From contig JAFEAV010000049.1 of NCBI GenBank assembly GCA_018266215.1, forward strand, positions 1 to 49,052: a stretch of 49,052 nt of DNA, given 5' to 3'. Shown piece by piece: positions 7,688 through 15,610 of this stretch. The position numbers and the translations under genes are program-made. The first letter of the stretch is position 1; every line of letters begins with the position of its first letter. The stretch comes from Cyanobacteria bacterium SZAS LIN-3 (GTDB taxonomy: Bacteria; Cyanobacteriota; Vampirovibrionia; Obscuribacterales; Obscuribacteraceae). Under the pieces are notes generated by a model. It searched no databases and was not told the DNA's origin. It was given only the letters and a program-made list of their open reading frames with translations.

Positions 7688-9334
7688 TCACTCCGTCGCC
7701 AGCAGAAGATCGAGTGTTTCTCCCTGAAATGACTCCAGGTCTTTCTTCAGAGAATGAAGGAGAACAATGCGATTTTTAACGACGCTGATAGTGTCGTACT
7801 TATGGCCGGGCATCGCCGAAACAGCTTGCAGATTTTTGCCCGAGTCCAGACTCATTGTCGTAACTTTGGCTTGCTTCCAGGCTTCATTGAGCAATTCCCG
7901 GCGTGATTTACCATCGGTGGAGCCGGGGGGAGGTGCGTTAAGCAGAGTCGACACAAAGGGTGAAAATCGATAGTCATCGCCCGGATGCAGATTGAGAATC
8001 TCAGCCAGCGAATTCGGTCCCGTATCGGACTTCCGGCGAAATCCGTGCATCTGCAGCATAGCCAGCAAAGTTAGAGCCGTACCGTTGCTGCCTGAAATTA
8101 CAAACATACGATCGCCGTCATAAGACTTGCGACTGAGGTAGAGTCGCCCGGCAACAATGCCCAGGATACCTGACTGGAGGAAGTTAGCGTCGTAATTTTT
8201 CTGCAACCACTTAGCGCGAGACTGCAATAGATCGGAGAGAACAACATGATAATTGTAGTAAAGGTCCTCATCCACTTTATCGCTTGCCACCTGGACTTCC
8301 AGAGCACTTTTTAGAGAGCGTTCGAGCAGCAACAATTCCAGACGACTGGTCTTTTCGCCATTGTCACCAATTTGCTTGAGACGATTGCTTTCCTCGATGC
8401 ACGGTTGCAGCTTGAGTAGCTTAGCCATCTCCACTGCACCAGGATGATCACCGGCAAACGCCACCGAAGTACTCAGGGTGGGCTCGACGGAAGGACTTTC
8501 CACCTGCTCCAGCAGACACAGTAATTGCCGGTCAAAATTCTGCACGGCCGTATGCAGAGACCAGAGCAATAAAATACGCGAGCGCAACAAGCCTACAGCG
8601 GCCTTCTTCTTATCATTTATTGAACACAGGTCACCTTGTTTGGTGGCATCGATTTTATAGTTTTTCAGCCAACCGGCAAATAACTCCTCCCGGCGCGAAA
8701 GGTTAGATCCGGGAGGCGCGGCGTCCAGATAGCGCGTCACCAGGGGAGGCATGCCGCTTGTATCGATCGGTCTGCCGTCGACCAGATTGGACAGCACCTT
8801 GGGTGGGGCGACGTTGCTCGCCTTAGCTATCCGACCATGCAGCCTTGATAGAGTTGAAATGGTTGTATTGAGAGAACCACTGGTAGTGGTAAAGACGGCC
8901 GAGGTGACGAACTGTCCGTGCAGACGCATGAAAGGCTCAAGCGTATAGAAGGTTGAAAGCTGGGCAAAGTTCGCAGTATTGAAAAGCTGATTTATAAAGC
9001 GTTCGCGTCGCTCTTCCTTTTGCATAATGTCGTATGCATAGGCACGCTCCACGTCGAGCTTATTGCAGGCCTGACGCACCTCCAGCACAGCCCGCAGAAT
9101 CTTCCTCAAAATCAAGGCTCGCAGGAAGACGGCTTCCTCGGAAGACTCGTCGCCGCTGCCGCGGATGGCCAGATAACGTTCTACCTTACCCTGGATATTA
9201 AGCACCTGAGCGGCCTGCGCCGACTCCGACTGGTTGAAGAAGCGGCTCGGTGCCGTGCCCGCGGCAAAACACGGTGGCGACAAAATGAGCCAGCAGAGAA
9301 CGCTTGAGAATAGACGCTTGATCAACACATTCAA
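7688..9334 (-). CDS. Secreted protein with two tandem copies of the same unknown domain
   Basis: About 548 residues. Hydrophobic N-terminus (LFSSVLCWLILSPPCFA) looks like a signal peptide. Two internal repeats follow, roughly 38-288 and 300-548. Each carries an ANF-x-Q motif (residues 121 and 383), a Pro-rich linker of the type LDAAPPGS or LNAPPPGS, then SRREEL/SRRELL and a Trp-containing helix (GWLKNYK / AWKQAKV), and ends with a helix ending near LLCLLEQVE or LDLLLATE. The downstream gene encodes a third copy. No catalytic motif is visible. The start is uncertain: TTG at 9334 or GTG at 9328, neither with a strong RBS. The gene follows the 1051-residue protein gene by 25 bases. Confidence 0.72.
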   Translation of the reverse strand: MNVLIKRLFSSVLCWLILSPPCFAAGTAPSRFFNQSESAQAAQVLNIQGKVERYLAIRGSGDESSEEAVFLRALILRKILRAVLEVRQACNKLDVERAYAYDIMQKEERRERFINQLFNTANFAQLSTFYTLEPFMRLHGQFVTSAVFTTTSGSLNTTISTLSRLHGRIAKASNVAPPKVLSNLVDGRPIDTSGMPPLVTRYLDAAPPGSNLSRREELFAGWLKNYKIDATKQGDLCSINDKKKAAVGLLRSRILLLWSLHTAVQNFDRQLLCLLEQVESPSVEPTLSTSVAFAGDHPGAVEMAKLLKLQPCIEESNRLKQIGDNGEKTSRLELLLLERSLKSALEVQVASDKVDEDLYYNYHVVLSDLLQSRAKWLQKNYDANFLQSGILGIVAGRLYLSRKSYDGDRMFVISGSNGTALTLLAMLQMHGFRRKSDTGPNSLAEILNLHPGDDYRFSPFVSTLLNAPPPGSTDGKSRRELLNEAWKQAKVTTMSLDSGKNLQAVSAMPGHKYDTISVVKNRIVLLHSLKKDLESFQGETLDLLLATE

Positions 9335-9359
9335 ATTAGACCATTGGACAAGATCCTGG

Positions 9360-12300
9360 TCAAATGCGCGTCGGCCTCATGACAGCCGCCGTTTGCCAGC
9401 GTTGCACTCGTGCAAATCGAGAGTTAAGACTCAGTTGAGCTGCCAGACGCAATTTCTGTAAATCACGCCACACGGAGCCCTGAGCCAGGAGAGTTTTAGA
9501 AATTTTCGCCGCCTTACCCGCGCCCTGAATAGACTTCAAAATTGGGAAAGCATCCGCTGCCAGAGCAAAACCATGCTCCTCTCGAAGCTCCAAGATCAGC
9601 TCCAGAAAAGGCAATGGAAGATCAGCGCCGACCTGACAAATGTAGTCCATAAGCAACTGCCAGCAGAAAAGACTATGCAGAGGTGACACCCTGGCACATT
9701 CGCGCAGGGCAATCACCCATTTTTTGACAGTGAGGCCGTGGAGAGCAGCCATAGATTGAGCTAAGTTGGTGGCGTCTACTCGATTTTCTTCAATAGCTGC
9801 GATGAGAATATCAAGAGCAAGCCGTCTTAAGTCATCGCTTTTAGACGCCATCGCAAGGACAAGCCACCAGGAACCGTTATCGGACATCTGGAAGTCGGGA
9901 CGAAGGAACACAGAGAAATCGTTTTGATTGGCAGCGCCGGCAGCGTTGATATCGATCAATAACATTCGCGTCAGAATTGCCACCATCGGTTCCTGATTCT
10001 GCAGCCAGAAAATCGAAATATCATCAGCTTCGTAGTAGGCACGGACACCATTGTGTACTGAAATCGTTGGGTAGAGCCCGAATACCTGTATCTCACGATT
10101 AACTTGATCAGCGTGGGAGGCATATATCGAATTGCCAAGCTCCGCCGCTACTGGGAAATTGACATGACCATCCGATTCGGTGCTCAAAAAGTCCGGCAGC
10201 ACTCGCAATATAGAACGATAATGATCGTTCAAGCAGGCATCGACCGTCGCCCGATTGAAAGTGTACTTAGCCGGTGTTACTCCATCAGGCAAATATGCAT
10301 GAATAAACTTGGCCAGAGGCTGGCAAGTGCCTTTCGGATAGCGACAGCGAAAAGCAGCCAGGGCAAGCTCGGCCGATTCAATATCCTCAATTGCACCTTC
10401 TCCTAGAGCGTAGCGAAGGGCTCTACCATAATCTCCCTCAACAGACGCGGCGGCGGATAGGGCAGCGGAGCGATTATCTGGGGCCAATCGCAAAAGGGCC
10501 TGGATAAATTCGGGGGTATCGGCGTAAAAGGCATTGCCCTCAGAATCCTTAAGCCAGGCGGACAACTCTCTCAGGTTGTCCCAGGCCTGCCGCCTCAGGG
10601 TGTGCTGCAGTAACCGACCTTTTGACTGAAAGAGCAATACTCGCTCAACCAGGACGACCGGATCGATCCAGCCTCCGCTATGAGTCGGCGCCGCAAGCAT
10701 TGGCAAACTGAGCCCGGCGCAAAGTCTGGCGGCCAGACCGAGACAACGTGCATGGAACGGACTACAGCAAAAATAAATCGCAAAATTGACGCCAGTATTT
10801 CCAAAGAGCCAGTAGTAAATCACAAGGGGAACTGCAGGAATCACCGCCCCATCACAGTTAAATGGCAGCAAGAGCAACTTGAGATTGGCGGTCCTGGTCC
10901 TGAAATCGTCAGAGCGTTCAGGGCCAAGACGGGCGATTCCATCCAGCATAAGCTCCATTTTCTCAATCGACACCGGAGCTTTGACTGCGGCGGAAGCCTG
11001 AAAAACAAGGTCGTCCAGAGAATCAATGGGCTTGAGCTTCTCATCCTCATACAAGCGCGGCACCAGCATTGATGCACAATCGACCGGAGCCAGAGCAAGG
11101 GCAGCAAGGGTTGCCGGTGCAGCCCCATTTAGTCCCGCCGACAATCCGGGAATGCCGGCGAGTTTGCAGAAAGTCTCATCCAGACCTTCGGGAATTTCCT
11201 GAGGCGTCAGTACTACAGGAGAGGGGCTTACCTTTGGAACATTAGCGGTACCTCCGCCCTGGACAAGCTTTGCCGCATTGCTTCGATTTGTGCCTTCCAG
11301 GCGGTCCAGATAGAGCTTCAATCGAGCCTGAGCATCGGCCCCCTCACACAACTTGCGAGAAGCGAGTAGTTCAATGGCCTCAGCGTGTATACCCTTGCTT
11401 TTGTGATTAAAGGCCTCAATAACCGCATGGGCGACTCTATCTTTAATTGTCCCGTCGATAGACGCCAATCGATCCAGTACTTGCAGAGCGAGCTGAGCCG
11501 GCGCCTTTTCACGATTTCTAAAAGTCATAGGTATGTTGAAGAGAATTTCTTCAACACTTAAGCAATCAACGGGTAACTGCAAACATTTGGACAAAGCAAA
11601 TGTAGCCACATCAGTATGAGTCGCCCCAACCAGGGAGGCATAGTTGGACGAATAGGCCTTCGCATCAGGCACCAGAGCGTCATGCAGAGCAATGAGGAAG
11701 GGTGCAGGAGACTCATCACGAGAATTCTCAGTAACTCGCTTCTTTTGCGATTCCGCCAGAGTTATCCAATTTTGAAAGCATCCATCGATCAATCTTTGCC
11801 GCTCAAAGATACCCTTCTCAACAAGAGCGGAAATGCATTGCGCCCATCGCATATGCAAGGTGTCAGCAGAAGACGAGTAGGTTACCAGGCCGTCACCGGG
11901 AAAATTGCCGGAACCCATAAATTGTGCCCGCCAGAGCTCCTGTAGCACCGCATGTGGGGCGCCAATAGAACGCACAACTTGCGGCATAGTCAAAAAATCA
12001 TAGAAGACCTCTCGCATACGAGCAGACTGCTCAATCAATTGCTCCATATCGGCCCTGACAGCCAGACCAAAGACAAGGGCCTGGTAGTAAGAGACGTTAT
12101 GCTCAACCTTGTTAACGCAAAGATTCTCAAGCTGGTAGACGATCTCCCAGGTTTCCCAGGGCCACTTTTTCAGACAATAAGAGCACCACTGATCCAACCA
12201 TTCAGGCTTACGTTCGCGCAGAATATCAATGAAGTCCTGCGATAGAGGCATAAGTTTTGGGGTCACAGTTTTGATCTGAGCAAACTCGCCACAATAAAAA

Positions 12301-12515
12301 AGTGCCGCTTTTGTCGATTCCAGAACGGTCATTATCCAGGGACCGGTCTCAACAAGATCAGTTGCCCAGGCCTCCTTTATGAGCGAGTTGAATTCCCGTA
12401 AGACTGCCTTCCCAAGCGTCAATCTTTCGGCTTCCGACATACTTCTGCACTCTTGCAAAACCGTCTGGTAGTTATTGTCGCGCAAAAAACTTTTCAGGTT
12501 CTTAGGGGTAATCAT
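9360..12515 (-). CDS. Large helical protein paired with SWIM zinc-finger protein (DUF6493-like?)
   Basis: A 1051-residue protein with no signal peptide, rich in Leu and Ala, predicted almost wholly helical and resembling ARM/HEAT-type repeat proteins. The N-terminus (LKSFLRDNNYQTVLQECRSM then SEAERLTLGKAVLREF) fits my memory of DUF6493-family proteins, which sit next to SWIM zinc-finger genes in actinomycetes; the middle has a weakly conserved Pro-rich linker (about 420-445). I see no enzyme motif. Its ATG overlaps the stop of the SWIM gene as ATGA, so the pair is translationally coupled and the products likely act together. The family assignment is from memory and needs a profile search. Confidence 0.7.
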   Translation of the reverse strand: MITPKNLKSFLRDNNYQTVLQECRSMSEAERLTLGKAVLREFNSLIKEAWATDLVETGPWIMTVLESTKAALFYCGEFAQIKTVTPKLMPLSQDFIDILRERKPEWLDQWCSYCLKKWPWETWEIVYQLENLCVNKVEHNVSYYQALVFGLAVRADMEQLIEQSARMREVFYDFLTMPQVVRSIGAPHAVLQELWRAQFMGSGNFPGDGLVTYSSSADTLHMRWAQCISALVEKGIFERQRLIDGCFQNWITLAESQKKRVTENSRDESPAPFLIALHDALVPDAKAYSSNYASLVGATHTDVATFALSKCLQLPVDCLSVEEILFNIPMTFRNREKAPAQLALQVLDRLASIDGTIKDRVAHAVIEAFNHKSKGIHAEAIELLASRKLCEGADAQARLKLYLDRLEGTNRSNAAKLVQGGGTANVPKVSPSPVVLTPQEIPEGLDETFCKLAGIPGLSAGLNGAAPATLAALALAPVDCASMLVPRLYEDEKLKPIDSLDDLVFQASAAVKAPVSIEKMELMLDGIARLGPERSDDFRTRTANLKLLLLPFNCDGAVIPAVPLVIYYWLFGNTGVNFAIYFCCSPFHARCLGLAARLCAGLSLPMLAAPTHSGGWIDPVVLVERVLLFQSKGRLLQHTLRRQAWDNLRELSAWLKDSEGNAFYADTPEFIQALLRLAPDNRSAALSAAASVEGDYGRALRYALGEGAIEDIESAELALAAFRCRYPKGTCQPLAKFIHAYLPDGVTPAKYTFNRATVDACLNDHYRSILRVLPDFLSTESDGHVNFPVAAELGNSIYASHADQVNREIQVFGLYPTISVHNGVRAYYEADDISIFWLQNQEPMVAILTRMLLIDINAAGAANQNDFSVFLRPDFQMSDNGSWWLVLAMASKSDDLRRLALDILIAAIEENRVDATNLAQSMAALHGLTVKKWVIALRECARVSPLHSLFCWQLLMDYICQVGADLPLPFLELILELREEHGFALAADAFPILKSIQGAGKAAKISKTLLAQGSVWRDLQKLRLAAQLSLNSRFARVQRWQTAAVMRPTRI

Positions 12516-13909
12516 GCGTCTAACTCTTGGACCATCAATTCAACTGCCAGAACATGACTGCAGGGGCCGCGATCGCCGTCATACTTAGCGTGCCATTCAC
12601 AGGTACAGCGGAAGCTATCGTCTTTAATTTGCACCAGATGTTCGGAAGCCCCGTTGCGGACAAAAGCATCCTTACCGCTGCCTTTGACTCGAGCGGTCAC
12701 TGTGCCATCGGCAGCTTTGCCACTCTCAAGTTTGACGCCCTTCTCTTCAATCAACCTCCTGGCTTTTATCAGCCTGGGATGAAGTTCTTCAACAAGTCCT
12801 ACATCGTAGGGAAGTTCGCGATGGAAGTAGCACCCCTGAGCAATATCAAAGCCAACCAGCCCCCTCGTACCAAGGACTTGAAGAGCATTTTTGATATCGG
12901 CTGCGCTCAGATCAAGAACGGGGGATAGCTTTTCCGGGTCAATATTGCTTTGCCAGGCGAGATTCGCCCTTACCCTGGCAATGGCACTGTCGGAGACCCG
13001 CGAAGCCAGGTCGGACAGCGACTGCCCCTCACCGGAAAAGCCCCTCGCCGCATTAGGACTCAAAACAAAGAAGAATTTGCCTTCCCTGAACGACAATTCA
13101 AAAGCACTGATACTGGCATCGCTGCCATAGACTTTAACTGATTTAGCATGTCGCAAAAGTGATTCCAGGATCTTTAACCGACTTATGGCACCCACGGAGA
13201 CGGCCCCTGCCACCTGCCTCTGGCTCAGTCTGTAGCCACCGGTGGTCGGCGCTATATACGTCACCGCCCCTGGCTGCAACATGTTCTGCTGTGGCAGAGA
13301 AATGAGCAGTTTATCCAGTTGGAACGGATCAATTTCAAAGGCCGGCTTGAGCATTGCCTGATACGACTGCACCTCCACAAAGCTCCGCAGCCAGCGAACG
13401 GGTAGCTTCACTTTCCTCTCAACGACAGTATGCTCAGCTTTACTCAGCTCCACCGAATCAGTGCCTACTTTTAGACCAATGCGGTCCGAAGCCTGTAGCA
13501 AAGAAAGCGCTGCACGCATGGGGGGATTAAAGTCGACATTAGTGGTTCCCCGGGATTGCCACGCCCCATCCAGACATTGACCGCCAAGATCAAATCTGGC
13601 GTAAGCGCCGCAACACACAGAAAAAACTTCAAATCTGAGTTGATTGCCGTCGCAGGTGACTACCGGATCGGCCGCTGCCAGCATTCGCTCCCGCAGCATA
13701 CCAGGCGAGAAAAAGCGCGTGCGACTGACGGCGGACAGGGCCAGCAATATCTCAGCAATGATGCGGGGATTCTCTAGAAGACCATCGAAGAAGTAGGGAT
13801 TATGCTCAGCACCGCCAAAGGTGGCAAGCTTCAGGCCAGGCTTAGCCCCGGTAGTGGATATACTCGAAGCGAACTTATAGTCATAGCTAAAACCGACCGC
13901 TGAGGCCAC
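12512..13909 (-). CDS. SWIM zinc-finger family protein
   Basis: 465 residues. The C-terminus has the SWIM zinc-binding pattern Cys435-x-Cys437, then Cys450-x-His452 (in RCTCEW and GPCSHVLA). The rest matches, as I recall it, a bacterial SWIM family with conserved blocks such as ENPRIIAEILLALSAVSRTR, RFEVFSVCCGAYARFD, TTNVDFNPPMRAALS, LPVRWLRSFVEVQ, and GYDxA-like VGFDIAQGCYFHRELPYD. SWIM domains bind zinc and are thought to contact DNA or protein. The GTG start at 13909 follows GAGGGG with good spacing and lies 12 bases after the upstream stop. It is coupled to the 1051-residue partner (ATGA overlap). The biological role of this pair is not established. Confidence 0.82.
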   Translation of the reverse strand: MASAVGFSYDYKFASSISTTGAKPGLKLATFGGAEHNPYFFDGLLENPRIIAEILLALSAVSRTRFFSPGMLRERMLAAADPVVTCDGNQLRFEVFSVCCGAYARFDLGGQCLDGAWQSRGTTNVDFNPPMRAALSLLQASDRIGLKVGTDSVELSKAEHTVVERKVKLPVRWLRSFVEVQSYQAMLKPAFEIDPFQLDKLLISLPQQNMLQPGAVTYIAPTTGGYRLSQRQVAGAVSVGAISRLKILESLLRHAKSVKVYGSDASISAFELSFREGKFFFVLSPNAARGFSGEGQSLSDLASRVSDSAIARVRANLAWQSNIDPEKLSPVLDLSAADIKNALQVLGTRGLVGFDIAQGCYFHRELPYDVGLVEELHPRLIKARRLIEEKGVKLESGKAADGTVTARVKGSGKDAFVRNGASEHLVQIKDDSFRCTCEWHAKYDGDRGPCSHVLAVELMVQELDA

Positions 13910-13921
13910 TGAAACCCCTCA

Positions 13922-14590
13922 TTAAGACGATTTCTGATCACCATTATTCGATTTAATTTTCGCTTTGGCCTCAGGCTCTTCTTCCTGATTCAGCACCAGT
14001 ACATTCTTCGGACCATCAGTCTGGGCGATGGCCAAAAACTGATTCATCCAGGTCTCTAAATTTTCAAAATTTTTGCCGTAATCAAAAACGACACCCTTAC
14101 CTTTAGGCTTACTTGTCGCTTTGATTTTCCATCTATGGGCCGAAACGGGATTGATCTCGACTTCAAGTTCCTCGCCGCCGGGGGATCTCCAGCTTGTGCC
14201 GGTGACAGCACGGGTGAGCATGTGCTCGACATCGTCGGAGACCGCCGTAACATAAGGCACCACCAGCAGTGCCTGGCGACTGGCGTGCAGCATTTCCTTC
14301 GCCGTCCCGTCTATTTCAAACTCGCGCGCCTGCTCCAGCTCCCAGATCTGCTTGTATCGCCCCTTTGAGAGAAAGACATGAGCACTGAGGTCGAGTGGCA
14401 ACAAAACCGCCACCATAAAAAAAGCAAATATAAGTCCAAAGACGACACCAGCGGTGAGGCCATACTGAAATGCGTTTGGTTCGTTTTTATTGGTCAGCAC
14501 AAAAATAAGCACCAGAAGACCAACGCCCCCTCCGAATCCGACGGAGCTGACCAGCATGGCCTTCAAGACTCTAAGTATGTACTGCCCCAT
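13922..14590 (-). CDS. Hypothetical two-TM membrane protein
   Basis: 222 residues. Two N-terminal membrane helices (about 11-33 and 44-66; VGLLVLIFVLTN and GVVFGLIFAFFMVAVLLPL) are followed by a soluble domain of about 130 residues with alternating beta/helix character (VTGTSWRSPGGEELEVEINP near 130-150) and a Glu/Lys-rich tail. I recognise no family. The ATG at 14590 lies seven bases after the stop of the 43-residue peptide gene, and the SWIM gene begins 12 bases after its stop, so it sits in the middle of a tight operon. Probably an inner-membrane protein with its C-terminal domain in the cytoplasm, based on charge near the helices. Confidence 0.68.
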   Translation of the reverse strand: MGQYILRVLKAMLVSSVGFGGGVGLLVLIFVLTNKNEPNAFQYGLTAGVVFGLIFAFFMVAVLLPLDLSAHVFLSKGRYKQIWELEQAREFEIDGTAKEMLHASRQALLVVPYVTAVSDDVEHMLTRAVTGTSWRSPGGEELEVEINPVSAHRWKIKATSKPKGKGVVFDYGKNFENLETWMNQFLAIAQTDGPKNVLVLNQEEEPEAKAKIKSNNGDQKSS

Positions 14591-14597
14591 CTAGGAT

Positions 14598-14729
14598 TTA
14601 GATGCCGTCGCCGTCGTCGACGTCAGCGGGACCATCGTCCTGTCTGACATACCAGCGCACAAAGCGATAAAGCAAGTAACCCGGAGGCACGAGCACCGAC
14701 AGAAGCATAAACCTGTCGATCAGATACAT
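14598..14729 (-). CDS. 43-residue single-pass membrane peptide
   Basis: A small gene filling the gap between its neighbours: MYLIDRFMLLSVLVPPGYLL, then YRFVRWYVR and an acidic tail ending DGDGI. It has one hydrophobic helix with a Pro-Pro kink, a positive patch (R-F-V-R-W-Y-V-R) and a very acidic C-terminus. The ATG at 14729 follows AAAGGT at proper spacing. The frame starts 19 bases after the acidic protein gene's stop and ends seven bases before the two-TM gene's start, the packing expected of a real operon member. Function unknown; a membrane anchor or regulator of the two-TM protein is a guess. Confidence 0.62.
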   Translation of the reverse strand: MYLIDRFMLLSVLVPPGYLLYRFVRWYVRQDDGPADVDDGDGI

Positions 14730-14748
14730 CAGACCTTTTTTGCGAGAT

Positions 14749-15609
14749 TTACATTTCTTCCTGGTCCAGCAATTCACAGCTTTCCTCCTCTTGATTGGCC
14801 TTCAAGCTTTCTACATCTATGTCTTCCACGCCGACGACTTCCTGCTCGAGTTCTTCCACGTGAATATCCACTTTCGGGACATTTTCGTCTTCAACCTCTT
14901 CCTGCTCGCCTTCGTCTTCGTCCTCTACCCTCATCAGCAATTCAGCCAGAGCTTTCGCCCCTACCTCCTCTATTAGATCGGCGGCGGTGGCAGATTGTTG
15001 CATTTCCAGTTTAAGCGCCTTGCCCTGGGCAAGTTGAATGCGCGCCTCGGCCTTTTCCGCCTGACTGCGCTTGGGATAGAGCCGGACTCTGCAAGTAGCG
15101 CAAAAACAAAAACTGTTTTCCCCCAGGTGGCTAAAATCGCCCATTTTGAAGCCCACGGGCAGATAAGCCTTGGTGCAGACCATGCGGCGATTGAGGTCTT
15201 TCAGTTTACGCTGAAAAATGCGCACATATTCGTGGCGGCAGACCTTGGCCGGAGGAGTCTCGACATCGCCGGGCATGACTTCGCCGGCGAGTCTCGCTTC
15301 CTGCTCCTTTATGTAGGCCTGCTCACGCTCTTGCGCAGTCTCCTCAAAAGGCTGGATCTCAAAAACCTGATCTTCCTGGCGGGCCGGAGGGGCGGCCGCC
15401 GGCTGCGGCTGCACGGGCTGGCTGATTACAGCCGGATGCTGAACGGCATAGATGTCCCCGGTCGCAGGCTGCTCGGCCTGGGCGCGGCGGCGAGAATGGA
15501 TGCGCACCGGATAATCGGGCACAGGCGCCTGCCCCGGCAGATACTGGGGCTGGGTTTGCGGCTGAGCCTGAGGCTCTTGTTCGGCTTGTGGTTTCTCTTC
15601 TTCTGGCAT
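14749..15609 (-). CDS. Acidic, Pro/Gln-rich protein with a Cys-rich middle
   Basis: 286 residues with three parts. Residues 1-105 are low complexity, Gln/Pro/Ala/Glu-rich and probably disordered. Residues 110-190 are compact and hold the cysteines: CRHEYVRIF, then MVCTKAYLP, then SFCFCATCRVRLYPKR; the CFCATC group plus upstream Cys/His could bind zinc. Residues 190-286 are a helix and then a strongly acidic tail. No signal peptide or TM. Its ATG lies one base after the stop of the TPR gene, so they are co-transcribed. I do not recognise a family. Confidence 0.65.
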   Translation of the reverse strand: MPEEEKPQAEQEPQAQPQTQPQYLPGQAPVPDYPVRIHSRRRAQAEQPATGDIYAVQHPAVISQPVQPQPAAAPPARQEDQVFEIQPFEETAQEREQAYIKEQEARLAGEVMPGDVETPPAKVCRHEYVRIFQRKLKDLNRRMVCTKAYLPVGFKMGDFSHLGENSFCFCATCRVRLYPKRSQAEKAEARIQLAQGKALKLEMQQSATAADLIEEVGAKALAELLMRVEDEDEGEQEEVEDENVPKVDIHVEELEQEVVGVEDIDVESLKANQEEESCELLDQEEM

Positions 15610-15610
15610 C

